This document shows positions 44,740 through 55,703 of a DNA stretch of 64,000 nucleotides, in pieces. The DNA comes from Sweltsa coloradensis (lineage: Eukaryota > Arthropoda > Insecta > Plecoptera > Chloroperlidae): assembly GCA_024449915.1 (NCBI GenBank), contig JAMZAV010003198.1, positions 62,001-126,000 of the forward strand, in the 5' to 3' direction. How positions within the stretch are numbered: position 1 is the first letter of the stretch; each line of letters opens with the position of its first letter. The notes under the pieces are model-generated. The model saw only the letters and a program-made list of their open reading frames with translations, was not told the DNA's origin and ran no database searches. A program made the translations under genes and the position numbers.

Positions 44740-46080
44740 AACAAGACGATCAAACAAGAGGTAGATATTCATAACGCAATAGAAAATACACCTGACATGA
44801 TCAATCTCAAGAACATCCTAGCTTTAGCATTTGCAACAGTTATGTCAGAGTTTGCGCACATAGAACCAAACCAAAGACCATATTACCTAAACCCAAACTT
44901 TCAAAGGAAATGAAGACACAAATTTTATCAGATTACACACAAGACGAACTATCATTTGCAGACGTTCATGCGCCAATTTATTGTGCCGCTGTAGCAGTGG
45001 TTAGATATTTAGGCTTAAAGGTAAAATCTGCAACATCTTCAAAGACAAAACATGAAAAGAAAAATCCGAAATGCGAACAGCGACTTGTTGGGAGAATGAA
45101 TGGCAGTGTAGGAAAGACATCGGTCGACTGGAACAATACCGAATGGGTTATCGGTCTAAAAATGTGGTACGATACTGCCAAAATATATTTGAAAGATTTA
45201 AGGTTCACACAAAGCATGAAACACTTAACGAATTCATTCATGAATATTTGGATACATTTAAACAAAAAGTAAGTTCTCTGGCTAAGAGATTAAAAAGATA
45301 AAAAATGTAGTATTAGAAAAGAACAGGACCGAATGTTCAAAGAAAAGGAAAAACAGTTATACCAAAAACTATCTAGTACCGAAGAAATATGCTTCGTGGG
45401 CGACTTTCTGGATGCAGTTTCCGTACTCTACAGCACACTTATAAAACTTTCATCCGTCCCCTCTTTGAATACGCGGCCCCAGCGCTGACACCCGTCTTTG
45501 GAGGATGTCTCCAGCAATATTTCTCGCTGGAGCGAAGAATCCTTCGCCGCATCGCGCGGCTTCCTCCGATGACGCGGAATGAAGACGTGTATGCCCAAAC
45601 CGGCGTCGGTGGTATCAGCGCTCGACTCGACACCCTCGCAGGGGCTTACGTGCAACGTCTTCACGCAGGCGGCAGGAATGAGCTTCACGACCTCGTTTCG
45701 CGTCCTCGAGTCTTCAGACCTCTACCGCGATTCAAGTACCCTTATCCGCCTTTTGCCTTTCAATTTGTCTAACTTTATATGTCATGTTCTCTTGTTGTTT
45801 TTCATGTAATGTTTAATTTGTAACTCTGTTATCACTGTGTCAGGCTGCAGAGGGCACACTTGCCCTGCATTAGCCTTCCTGCCCTATGGGCAGGTAAAAT
45901 ACAATAAATTATTATAATAGGAAATGGAACACCAACTAAGACGGAGATAGAAGAGTTTTGGACCGGAATATGGGGTAACCCGGTAGCACACAACCAGGAT
46001 GCACAACGGATTCAAGACGAAATAGCTAGGATGAGCGATATTAAGAATGAAGAGGACAGAGAACACGTTTCATCGCTGGG
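44740..46080 (+). pseudogene. Non-LTR retrotransposon fragment, N-terminal pol region
   Basis: Plus-strand frames in several registers cover a charged, helical region found before the reverse transcriptase in some animal non-LTR elements. They include a stretch around 45060-45300 (EWQCRKDIGRLEQYRMGYRS, then LNEFIHEYLDTFKQKV) and, beyond an inserted fragment, a block with TEIEEFWTGIWGNPVAHN (about 45940-45995). No reverse transcriptase follows. Frameshifts near 45065 and stops make it a relic. It is interrupted by 45389-45920. Confidence 0.65.
45389..45920 (+). mobile_element. 5'-truncated Jockey-like non-LTR element (3' end only)
   Basis: The frame to 45772 encodes the C-terminal pol region of Jockey/I-type elements (SFRTLQHTYKTFIRPLFEYA, then SLERRILRRIARLPP). 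The 3' UTR ends CCTATGGGCAGGTAAAATAC plus an AATAAATTATTATAATA tail. GAAAT lies on both sides (45384-45388 and 45921-45925), a short target duplication. It is GC-richer than the host fragment. Minus-strand frames here are shadows. Confidence 0.8.
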
Positions 46081-46337
46081 ATTTTTGATTAACAGGGGGT
46101 GTGAAAGTAGGACCGTACTTTTGCTCCTACGTCAGCAAGTTTTGGGCCAATCATGGGTAGTTTTCTAGTTTCTGTGCAGTAGTCTTTTGTTATTTCAAAT
46201 ATTTATTGACAAGCAGTGAGCTATTCAGCTAGCTGGACCGTTAGCCGAGGTTTTACAACTAATTTTGTGGAACTCCAAGTCTATCACTCTCAGCCTATTA
46301 TGAACACAATAGCCTCAATGTACCTGATCTGCTTCGG
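46081..46337. other. No feature recognised
   Basis: This is unassigned spacer with no conserved frame or repeat. Confidence 0.35.
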
Positions 46338-46735
46338 GAGCGTCTTCACCCATTTCAAATATATCGTGATGAAAATAATTTATTCAACGGAATATTTTTT
46401 TTATAATTGCCAATATTTAATAACGTGGTTCAAATGAGTAGCTTGAGTTTTGAAATGCGTTTTTTTCCCTAGTGTACGATCAAAACTGTCTGAAATATAT
46501 AAAGATTACTTTTTTATTATTAAAATATATTATAGAAGCATTATCCGTAACTCGGTCAGTTTTTATCCAAGAATTTCGTCCAAAAAAATTAAATTCAAGA
46601 TGCACGCTTAATATTTTAACAACGTTATTAGTATTTGCAAGTAAACAAAAAAAATCAATACATAAATGTATAAATAGAACAATAGAACTGGAAGAGAAGA
46701 CAGCAGTTCGAAAAACCCCAGCTTCCTGAGAACTT
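46338..46735 (+). repeat. Duplicated 0.4 kb unit, copy 1 (uninterrupted)
   Basis: This intact copy includes CGTCTTCACCCATTTCAAAT, ACGTGGTTCAAATGAGTAGC, ATTATCCGTAACTC and AACAATAGAACTGGAAG. The second copy starts at 46794 and is broken by two insertions (46904-48192 and 48390-49195) before ending near 49288. The intact copy proves both insertion sites. Confidence 0.85.
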
Positions 46736-46903
46736 CTTCCAAAGATTCCACCCATTGATAACAAAAACACACTGGACCCTGCTAAATAAAGAGGAGCGCC
46801 TTCACCCATTTCAAATCTATTGTGGTGAAAATAATTTATTCAGCGAAATATTTTTTTTAGAATTGGAAATATTTAATAACGTGGTTCAAATGTGTAGCTT
46901 GAG

Positions 46904-48192
46904 TAAGGTGACCAGACGTACCGGTTTGACCGGTACAGTACCGTTTTCAGAACACTTGTACCGGTGTCCCGAGAGACTCATTAAAATGACGTATTTGTAC
47001 CGGTTAGCAATTTTGGAGCGGGAATGTCCCGGTATTCAGTCAACTGTACCATGTGGAAGGATTATGTTTTATTTGAAGAAATACACTCCTCTGATAAATA
47101 CTTACAGTAATAACATTGTAGTAGATGTTCAACTTCCAAGAAAATATTTTTATTTTCCTAGGGGTGTACGAATATTATTCAATGATTTTGGTGGAGGTGC
47201 CGGGTCGCGCTTGAGTGTGAAAACGTAAATATTGTTATCTATTCTTGGCGTTACTATATCAAGTCAAATATCCATAATACTAACTTCAGTCTTTTGATAC
47301 TAATTTGTGTTCTTTTTGGAAGTTCTGAACTTTGCACAAATAATAAAAAATATGTCACTTTAATGTTTGTATTAACATTTTCATGTAATACCACTAACTA
47401 CCGAATTATGTCATACCCTAGCCCTAATAACATTTGTGCTTGAACATTAAAATGATCAAGAGAGAGATTACACTTAAAAATCAATTAGATGTTACTCTTT
47501 CACTTTTGGAGACAACATATAGACGTATCAATAAATAAAATTAATATTGAACATAATTGTAAAAAAATAAATATAGGGTAGCTAGAGTAATAGTGAAATT
47601 AAAAAAAAAGACGACGAAGTACTCGGACTCGACTCGAATTAAAAAATCAGGACTTGCACACCCATAATTTTCTCAGTCATTTTTTGCATTGATTTTGTTT
47701 ATAAATAATGAAAAATCAAAATGTGTTAATCATGCAACTGAACTACGTTTTTGATTAATTACACACCTACAACTTATAATTTCGTTGTAAAGACATAATG
47801 TTTTAAAAGATAAATCATGCATATTATACAAATTCTATGCATTTTCAATTATCTTTATTATTATTGATTAGAAGAACTTCATTAGTATGATGCCCTCATC
47901 AATACATTACACACATTATTTTTTACAGATTGCTTGTATTTTATTTTGCAGTATCATTTTTAAACCACTATACAGATTTTACGACTACAAAAATGTGAAC
48001 ATTAAAACCATTTTTAATTCATATTTTCATGTCAGAAAGCTGTTTTCTGGGCATTTGACCAAATATATCTTCAAAAAAATTGCTACCAGCGGCTGGGGCT
48101 CTGCCCCAGACCCCGAAATGATCCGGGATTACAAAGTACATTCTTACACTTTAGTTGTCCCGGTTTGTAACTTTCAAAATATGGTCACCTTA
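46904..48192. mobile_element. Non-autonomous hAT-type transposon, 1.3 kb
   Basis: The ends are TAAGGTGACCA and the inverted TGGTCACCTTA. The flanks carry a perfect 8 bp duplication, AGCTTGAG (46896-46903 and 48193-48200), the length made by hAT transposases. The frames at 46755-47228 and 47887-48225 cross the termini and have no transposase motifs. The element therefore depends on a transposase supplied elsewhere. Confidence 0.85.
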
Positions 48193-48389
48193 AGCTTGAG
48201 TTATGAAATGCGTTTTTTCCCCTAGTGTCTACGATCAAAACTGACTGGAATATATAAAGATTACTTTTTTTTTATTAAAATATGTTATAGAAGCATTATC
48301 CGTAACTCGAGTCAGTTTTTATCATAGAATTTCGTCCAAAAAAATTAAATTCAAGACACGCGCTTAATATTTTAACAACATATATTTGC

Positions 48390-49195
48390 TTCTCGATTTG
48401 TTTAGTCGGGAAACACTCCCGTATGTGTAATTGATATTATTTACTACAATTCAGAAATTAAAAAAGTCCGCCCCAACCGGAAATCGAACCACGGATCTCC
48501 CGCATTCCAGACAGGCGTCTTAACCACTAGACCATCAGGACGGGTACATTTTAAGCTCTGAATTGTAGTTGCATAATACATCTGAATGGATGGAACAGTA
48601 CTGCAACGAATATCTGCTGCCTTTGAACTGACCACCAAACATTAATTATAATGTAATTACCTTTACGCAGGTATGAGCGAGGGTTTATTTCTCGATTTGT
48701 TTAGTCGGGAAACACTCCCGTAGGTGTAATTGATATTATTTACTACAATTCAGAAATTAAAAAAGTTTTCCTCAACCGGGAATCAAACCACGGATCTCCC
48801 GCATTCCAGACAGGCGTCTTAACCACTAGACCATCAGGACGGGTACATTTTAAGCTCTGAATTGTAGTTGCATTATACATCTGAATGGATGGAACAGTAC
48901 TGCAACGAATATCTGCTGCCTTTGAACTGACCACCAAACATTAATTATAATGTCATTACCTTTACGCAGGTTATTATTATAATTAATGTTTGGTGGTCAG
49001 TTCAAAGGCAGCAGATATTCGTTGCAGTACTGTTCCATCCATTCAGATGTATAATGCAACTACAATTCAGAGCTCAAAATGTACCCGTCCTGATGGTCTA
49101 GTGGTTAAGACGCCTGTCTGGAATGCGGGAGATCCGTGGTTCGATTCCCGGTTGGGTAGGACTTCTTTAATTTCTGAATTGTAGTAAACAATAAG
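48390..49195. mobile_element. Cluster of three tRNA-derived units inserted as one block
   Basis: ATATTTGC lies on both sides (48382-48389 and 49196-49203), so the 0.8 kb block appears to have moved as one piece. Units 1 and 2 (from 48390 and 48689) are direct repeats opening TTCTCGATTTGTTTAGTCGG. Unit 3 (48970-49195) is an inverted copy of unit 2, making a hairpin of about 220 bp arms. Each unit contains a tRNA-like core at 48466-48542 (minus), 48766-48841 (minus) and 49087-49162 (plus), flanked by TACTACAATTCAGA / TCTGAATTGTAGT inverted motifs. The recurring 64-codon frame is a shadow of the repeat. Confidence 0.75.
49087..49162 (+). repeat. Best-preserved tRNA-like core
   Basis: The A-box-like GATGGTCTAGTGGTTAAG and B-box GTGGTTCGATTCCCGG are intact, and the ends pair only as GTCC/GGAC. 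The anticodon arm region (CGCCTGTCTGGAATGCGGGA) resembles tRNA-Asp with extra bases in the loop, so it should not be charged. The two upstream copies are on the minus strand. Confidence 0.6.
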
Positions 49196-49288
49196 ATATT
49201 TGCAGTTAAACAAAAAAAAAAATAAATAGAACAATAGAACAGGAAGTGAATACAGCAGGTATAAAACCCTCAGCTTCTAGGATGGTCT

Positions 49289-49502
49289 ATTTAATGACTA
49301 CACGCGACAACCCTTCAATATGCATTTACAGTAGAGTGGGGGGGAGGGGGAATTGAGGAAGGAAAAATGCACACAGAGAGTGTTAAGTGTTGTTTTATCT
49401 CCATGCATCACCCTCACGTCTCGATTAGCACCGTTGCCAAAATAGAAGACGCAACGCCGAAATATTATCAAAGTCATCACAAAGAGTGAATGAGTTGGTA
49501 AA
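49289..49502. other. No feature recognised
   Basis: This short unique flank contains a G-rich tract near 49337 and precedes the Copia element. It ends in the target site GTAAA. Confidence 0.4.
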
Positions 49503-49758
49503 TGTTCAGAGGATATTTTGGACAGGTATTACTTTTAACAGAGACACAACTTCACTACAAGACTAATTTATTGTAAAGATTAACAACTATTGCAACTACA
49601 GAACAATGACAACTGACATTAGGCCTAGCCAAACCTCCTTGGGCCTAGCTAGCTCTTTCTGGAAGCATCCTTCAGTTTCTACACAGTGTTACCACACAGA
49701 CAAACATGTTTCTTAGTTGTTGTTGTTGTACTATTTGTATGATTATTATTTCCTAACA
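49503..49758 (-). repeat. Copia 3' LTR
   Basis: It is 256 bp. It differs from the partner at 54443-54688 by a few substitutions and three small indels (for example an extra CCAAACCTCCTTGGGCCTAG-type block near 49629). High identity implies a fairly young insertion. The core contains AGGCCTAG. Confidence 0.92.
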
Positions 49759-49820
49759 CCTTCTCCTAATAATTTTAAAAATTCAACACAATTCTCAGCT
49801 TGAGTAACTTTGTGAACACC

Positions 49821-52800
49821 TCACTTAACTAAAGCATTTTTGTGTTTCAAGAATTTACTGTTATTCAAAGGTTTAGTCAAAGTGTCTGCAACCATTTCTT
49901 CTGTGCATAAGTAATCAATTTTCAAGAGTCCTTCTTTTACTTTTTCATTGCGATGAAGTGGAACCTAACATCAATATGTTTACTCCTACGTCTAAACTGA
50001 CAATTTTTTATTATAGTCATGGCACTTTGATTATCCATTTTTAAGAAAACACTTATTTCATTACTTACAAGTTCGTTTAAGAAAGCTTTTATAAAAAGGA
50101 GTTCTTTTACACAATCTGCTGCAGCAATGTACTCGGCCTCGGTACTGGAAAGAGCTATGATTGGCTGTTTTCTCGAGCACCAGCTGATCGGTCCACCACA
50201 GAAGTATATCACGAACCCCGTTGTGCTTTTTCTCGTAACCGTGTCTCCAGCGAAATCCGAGTCGCTATACCCTATCACTTGTAACGGTCCATCATCGTCT
50301 TCAGTTCTTCTTGTGTACACAATACCATCACCCTTTGTTGGACCCAAGTATCTCATGATACGTTTCACTTTTTTTATGTCCATAGTTGATGGATTTTCCA
50401 TGTTCCGACTACTGTAACTTACTGAGTAGGCGATATCTGGCCTGGTTTTGTTTGACAAGTACAACAGGCTTCCAACAGCTTCACGATATGGAAATTTCTC
50501 TTCTCTCTTCTTTTCTTTATTCCTGTCATAGCTGATCATGGGTGTTACTGCTGACTTTGCATTCTCCATTCCAAATTTTTCCAAAACTGCATTCACATAG
50601 GATTTTTGTTCTAGTTTCATCCAGTCTGATCCTTTAGTAATTTTTATTCCCACGAATGTGTCTACTTTGTCAAACTTGTTCACTTCAAACTTTTTTCTTA
50701 CTTCTTTAGCAAACAGTTTATTTCGTTTTTATTTTTTCTTACTAGTAATCCATCGTCCTCGTAGATGGCTAAGAACAATGTACCATCTTCATTTTTAAAC
50801 ATACATTGCTCCACGTTTAATGGTTGTAGTCCTTGGTTCTTTAGGAACGATGTGAAATGTTCATTCCATCTGAGCGGTGCTTGTTTCAGGCCGTATAATG
50901 CCTTTTTTAGGCGGCATATTTTATTTTCTTTCTGTTCATAACCTTCAGGAATAGACATGTATATTTCATCATGTAAGTCCCCATAAAGAAATGCCGTTTT
51001 GATATCGAAGTTTTTAATTATGTAATTCTTTTCCACTTACAGGGCTAACAGCAAGCTCAATAATGTCACATTTACTACTGGGCTAAAAACTTCTTCATAG
51101 TCCAGTCCCTTTTCTTGTTGGAATCCCCTAACAACTAGTCTTGCTTTGTGTTTATCATTATCTTTTGTTCTAAATACCCATTTGCTTGACAGTATTTTCT
51201 TCCCGTTAGCTTCGCTTATGTCTACATATTCCCAAGTGTCGTTCTTGCTCAGTGACATTTTCTCATCTTCTATTGCTGCTTTCCATTTTTCTTTTTCTGG
51301 TCCTGATACAGCCTCTTCATAAGTTAACATCACATAATCTTTATATTTTTCTGGCATTCTTATCCGTCTGCCTCTTCTGTCTGCTTGTCTTTCTTGGAGT
51401 CCTTCTCCTAACTTGGCATGTGGTTTCCGTCTTCTTCGATTTCTTCATCTTCACTCGAAGTTAGGTTTTCACTCATCTGATCACTGTCCTCATTTTGTTC
51501 TTCCTCCACGACTTCATTTTGTACACTTCTATTGTTTTCTTCAGTATCGAGTTCCTCAATTTTTATTTTGCTTGAACTCTGCATCACATTTCGGTTGTTT
51601 GTTTTTTTGAATATCACATCTCTGTGTACCACAATTTCTTGTTTATCTTCATCCCACAGTCTGTAGCCGTTAAGTGTATAGCCAACAAAAATATACTTCT
51701 TTCTCCGTTCATCCAATTTTTTTAAATAACCCAAAACTTTTGCGTATGCTTCACTGCCGAAAATCTGAAGATTTGATAGATCTGGTTTCTTACTGGTCCA
51801 CATTTCACTTGGTGTTATTGACAATTTTTCTGTTGGACTTCGATTCAGAATGTAAGCTGCCACTCTTATGGCTTCACCCCAAAATATCTTGCTTAATCCA
51901 GAGTCGAAAATTAATAATCAAGCCTTTTCCAGTAACGTGCGATTAAGTCTTTCAGCTTTACCATTTAATTGTGGGGTATATAGTACTGTTGTGTCCATAA
52001 CAATGTCTTTTCTGCTACACCACGTTTTAAGTTCGTTGTTGACAAATTCTCCACCATTGTCACATCTTATTTTTGACACCCTTAGGTTCTTGTATGCCTC
52101 CATTTCTTCTACATATTCTTTTAAATATTCTTGTGCTTCATTCTTGCTCTTTAATAGATATACCACTGTATGATGAGTAAAATCATCGAGGACTGTCAAA
52201 ACGTATTTTTTGTTGTCCCATGTTGGCGGATCAATGGGTCCAGCTATGTCTGTATGTATTATTTCAAGTGGTCTTATTGCTCTACTTCTTTCACTTTTAA
52301 AAGGAAGTCTTACTTGCTTCGCTTTAAGGCAAATTTCACAGATTGATTCAGGCAATCACAGTCTTTTTTACTTATATCAAGTCCGGTAGTCATTTCATTT
52401 TCTATCAACTTTTTCATATTTTTAACACTCAAATGTCCTAGTTTTCTATGCCAGTCATTAACTTTTTCTTCTTTACTTGTAGCTAACATGCTTTCTTCAT
52501 TTTTCATCAGGTTCAGTAAATAAAACCCATTTTCATTCTTCTCACCTTCCAATATTTTTTCGTTGTTCTTTATTATGTATACTTTGTTCTTCTCAAACGT
52601 AACGTGACCGTCTTTTTCTGTTATGGCTTTTACTGACAGTAGATTTTTACTGAGATCAGGCACATACAAGACATCTTTCAAGATACAAGCTTCAGTTTTA
52701 ACAGTTCCCTTACCTTGTGCCTTCATGCCTGTATGTTTTTTAGCTACACAGATGTCCAACGTTGTTTCTTTGATGTTACTGAATAACTCAATATTATTCA

Positions 52801-52985
52801 CCATGTGTGACGTTGAGCCAGAATCGACTACAAACCTGTTCTTCTCTAGATCTTGTTTTGCTTCTGTTGACAAGAACGTTACTTTTCCTTCGTTCTTAAG
52901 TGGTTCTTTATTTGGGGCCTCTTGACGTTTTCTAAAGTAGCGGTCTTTTTCTTCATGGTTATTTTTCTTACATATCTGACAAGAC
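49821..52985 (-). pseudogene. Copia pol: protease, integrase, reverse transcriptase, RNase H
   Basis: Protease FVVDSGSTSHMV lies near 52830-52800. The integrase zinc region WHRKLGHLSVKNMKKL lies near 52456. The integrase catalytic residues are D in IIHTDIAGP, D in IRCDNGGEF and E in NGKAERLNRTL (52265-51930). The reverse transcriptase has SSKWVFRTK (about 51190), FDIKTAFLYGDL (about 51010) and YEDDGLL (about 50765), where active Copia elements have YVDD. RNase H has YSDSDFAGD and LSSTEAEYIAA (about 50265-50130). Breaks include a shift near 52340, a gap near 51900, a TAA at 51037-51039, a shift near 50690 and one near 49940. The final TGA is at 49821-49823. Plus-strand frames across this region are shadows. 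Confidence 0.93.
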
Positions 52986-53663
52986 ATAGTTTTTTTTTCC
53001 ACAACCATAACATTTTACTGCTTTACTTGTTCCAGCACTTTCCCCTGTTTTGCAAAATTTACTCACATGGCCAGGTTTTTTACATTTATAGCACAATTTT
53101 CCAGCTGCACTGAATGCCAATGACTTTTCACTCTCAAAATTTTTACTCGTAGCTTCTTCTGAAATCAGCCTTGAGGTTAGGTTTTTCACTGTGCGGTCCT
53201 GAACTGGTGTCGAATCCCACGCTGTTCGAAAGTGACGATATGATTCAGGCAGAGTGCTCAAAATTTTTGACATGAGCATCTCGTCATCTATTGTTTGATT
53301 CAGTGCTCTTAATCTATATTATGCTAGATTTTCTAATTTGCTTATGTGTAGAGAAATATCATTCCCTTTCTCGAAACTAAAATTAAAAAACTCTTGTAGC
53401 AAAGTACACTTTTGTTGCTCGCTGTCCTTTTGATAAATGCCACACAGCTTGTTATTCATCTCAGCTGATGTACTACAATTCATGATATGCATCATGATCT
53501 TTTTATCAATAGAAATTATTATTACCTTTTGTGCCTTTTGCATCCCTTTTCTTCCATAGTTATTTTTCTTCTTCTTTAGTGCAATCTTCCAGCTTTTTTC
53601 ACCATCAATTATCTCATATAAGCCATAGGCTTTAAACAGAATTTTTACTTGAAAGTTCCACAA
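52970..53663 (-). pseudogene. Copia gag with zinc knuckle
   Basis: The frame from 53663 (starting MWNFQVKILFKAYGLYEIID) matches the N-terminal region of Copia gag. A single TAA (near 53322) interrupts it, and it continues at 53279 (MLMSKILSTLPESYRHF) to a CCHC knuckle, CYKCKKPGHVSKFC (about 53090-53050), and a second, partial CYGCGKK. A frameshift near 52990 separates it from the protease. The usual residues before MWNF are missing, because the leader was disturbed by an insertion. Confidence 0.9.
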
Positions 53664-54240
53664 CTAGAAACTTTCCGAGTTTGTCAATTTCTCAATCTGA
53701 GCCGATTCTTCTATATTGGAAGTATTCGGCGGATCGACATCATAGCAGTTAATTCAACTACAAGGGAAGGTTTCATACTTGACCCGACGATACGCTTTGA
53801 ACGCAGTGGAGATCAAGCTGAACAAGTCAACACTGAAAAACAGGACATATACCGACCAACAATACCATACTTTGCAGACAAATACCATGCAAACCCAATA
53901 CATGTCATCGGATTGTTTGTTGGTGCAAGGGGGACCATTCCAAAGTTTTTTGTTGATTTTTGCAACACTTTTAAGTTAGGCAAAACACTGATACAAGACG
54001 TATCGATGGTGGCATTAAAAGGTTCCATTTCCATTCTTAGGAATCACCTTTAAGGCCTAAACATGTAATTTTTAATTGTATTATTATGACTAATTTCTTG
54101 AATTTGTATTTAAATTTTAAACCTTTTTTAATATTGTTATTAATCAATGAATGTTATTTTTATTCTGTGTCCTTGTGGCAATTGTATTTGTACAACAGAG
54201 TTTTGTTTTGTTAAAAAATAAAAGTTCTCTCTCTGCCACC
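53664..54240 (+). pseudogene. Non-LTR retrotransposon 3' fragment in the Copia leader
   Basis: The plus-strand frame to 54053 carries RRIDIIAVNST, GFILDPTIRFE, IYRPTIPYF and FFVDFCNTFKLG, ending SISILRNHL. This C-terminal block is found in pol proteins of some animal non-LTR elements. The arrangement of D and E/K residues hints at a PD-(D/E)XK-like nuclease (inference). A 3' UTR with AAAAAATAAAAG follows to about 54225. AAAGTTC occurs at both edges (about 53653 and 54226) and may be the target duplication. The reverse transcriptase is absent. Confidence 0.7.
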
Positions 54241-54428
54241 CGACTCCATTTCAAGCAAGGATATTAAGATATAACACTGTCGATGATTTCAAACCTAGGC
54301 CTAACCTACTTGGATTTTACTTACGCCAATACTTTATGCACTAGGCCCTACCACCACTTTATGCACTTGCACAACACTGTTTTTACTGGGTTTTTTTACT
54401 TTTACTTTTTTTTACGCCACAGAATATC

Positions 54429-54442
54429 CTGAGCCCATAACC
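54429..54442 (-). promoter_or_regulatory. Copia primer-binding site, half initiator tRNA-Met type
   Basis: The first bases after the 5' LTR on the minus strand are GGTTATGGGCTCAGG. They are complementary, with one mismatch, to the anticodon arm of initiator tRNA-Met rather than to a tRNA 3' end. Drosophila copia is known to prime from a cleaved 5' half of that tRNA, and this site fits the same mechanism. Confidence 0.85.
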
Positions 54443-54688
54443 TGTTCAGAGGATATTTTGGACAAGTATTACTTTTAACAGAGACACAACTTCACTACAA
54501 GACTAATTTATTGTAAAGATTAACAACTATTGCAACTACAGAACAATGACAACTGATATTAGGCCTAGCTAGCTCTTTCTGGAAGCATCCTTCAGTTTCT
54601 ACACAGTGTTACCACAGACAACCTAAAAAGTAACTAACATGTTTCTTAGTTGTTGTTGTACTATTTGTATGATTATTATTTCCTAACA
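54443..54688 (-). repeat. Copia 5' LTR
   Basis: It is 246 bp. It has the same ends as 49503-49758 and is followed on the plus strand by the GTAAA duplication. It carries an extra CCTAAAAAGTAACT-type block near 54630. Confidence 0.92.
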
Positions 54689-54830
54689 GTAAATAGGTAG
54701 TTGGAATGAAATTCATTACAATCAATTTCTTGTAATTCCTTATCTGTGACCATACTTTTATTGTAATTTATTATAAAAAAGCAAACGTCAGGCGATTTAA
54801 TTTCGTAATTGACTACAAATTAGAACAAAT
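54689..54830. other. No feature recognised
   Basis: This short AT-rich spacer lies before the fold-back element. Confidence 0.4.
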
Positions 54831-55420
54831 CTCAACCCCACTTAACATCTCAAATCTGATTTGACCACGTGTTAGTATGTATCATATGGAACATCCCCAG
54901 GTAGTATGTCACTTCGAATTGTGGTATACATTTTTTTAGAGGCCATTTTGTTTTTTAATGTGCAATCATTGAAACGCTTACTCACTATTGTCTTTAAATG
55001 TACACAACTCGGGACTCGGTTAACCGATTTTAATTTATTAAATACCGATTTGTAGATGACTGTATGCTTTCCCTATTATATACAATCAATTTTTGATAAA
55101 CATAAGATTTTATTGCTAAAAAATGCAGACACAGCAAAAATAGTGTAAATAATTTTGCTAAAATGTGATTCAAGCATAAATTCTCAAATTATTTTGGTCA
55201 GTTAGCACTATGTTTTTATACATTATTAGGATTTATAAAACAAACTCATGTACAACATATATAAAAAATACGGATTATTGCACGTTTGAGTATATAAGCG
55301 TTGAAGGCTGAGCATTTTCAGTTGATTGTACGCTATTTAACTATGATTTTCATTTTGTCATTGAGCTAGTGAAGAATAACATTTTAAAAGTAGTTCCAAG
55401 TTAGTAGTTAGTTAGTAGTT

Positions 55421-55703
55421 CCAAGAATATAAGTGCCATCAAATAAATTTGTCACGTGAAAATCGCACTTTCCCACTTATGAAACAGAAAATTCCATAAA
55501 ATCGACTATTCTGCAAAAATCTTTAAATTGCATTTTTAATATCATTCAATTCTACCATTTGCATAATGGTAGAATTGAATGATATTAAAAATGCAATTTA
55601 AAGATTTTTGCAGAATAGTCGATTTTATGGAATTTTCTGTTTCATAAGTGGGAAAGTGCGATTTTCACGTGACAAATTTATTTGATGGCACTTATATTCT
55701 TGG
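55421..55703. repeat. Near-perfect palindrome, 141 bp arms
   Basis: CCAAGAATATAAGTGCCATC begins the left arm and its complement ends the right arm. The centre is ACCATTTGCATAATGGT, so the loop is only a few bases. I found essentially no mismatches by eye. The same arm occurs once, with differences, at 56905-57030, so this palindrome arose by inverted duplication of an arm. Confidence 0.92.

Larger units (their letters stand above)
46794..49288 (+). repeat. Duplicated unit, copy 2, split in three
   Basis: The pieces are 46794-46903, 48193-48389 and 49196-49288. Together they align with copy 1 in order. The first join carries AGCTTGAG on both sides of the hAT-type insertion, and the second carries ATATTTGC on both sides of the tRNA-like cluster. 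Confidence 0.8.
49503..54688 (-). mobile_element. Copia (Ty1/Copia-type) LTR retrotransposon, degenerate
   Basis: LTRs at 54443-54688 (5') and 49503-49758 (3') begin TGTT and end AACA. GTAAA flanks both sides (49498-49502 and 54689-54693), a perfect 5 bp duplication. The minus-strand order gag, protease, integrase, reverse transcriptase, RNase H is diagnostic of Copia. A primer site and a short polypurine run (AGGAGAAGG just before the 3' LTR) are present. Stops and frameshifts break gag and pol. A plus-strand non-LTR fragment sits in the leader. Confidence 0.95.

Noticed and set aside
45428..45688. Minus-strand frames opposite the Jockey-like C-terminal region
   Set aside because: They are shadows of the GC-rich plus-strand pol fragment.
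48444..49184. Three nearly identical 64-codon frames that look like a conserved small protein
   Set aside because: The frames are translations of the tRNA-like repeat units, with the B-box read as PWFDSRLG. Conservation follows from recent duplication.
50127..50417. Plus-strand frames opposite Copia pol and gag (also 51413-52173 and 52623-53113)
   Set aside because: They are antisense shadows of a clearly recognisable minus-strand Copia polyprotein.
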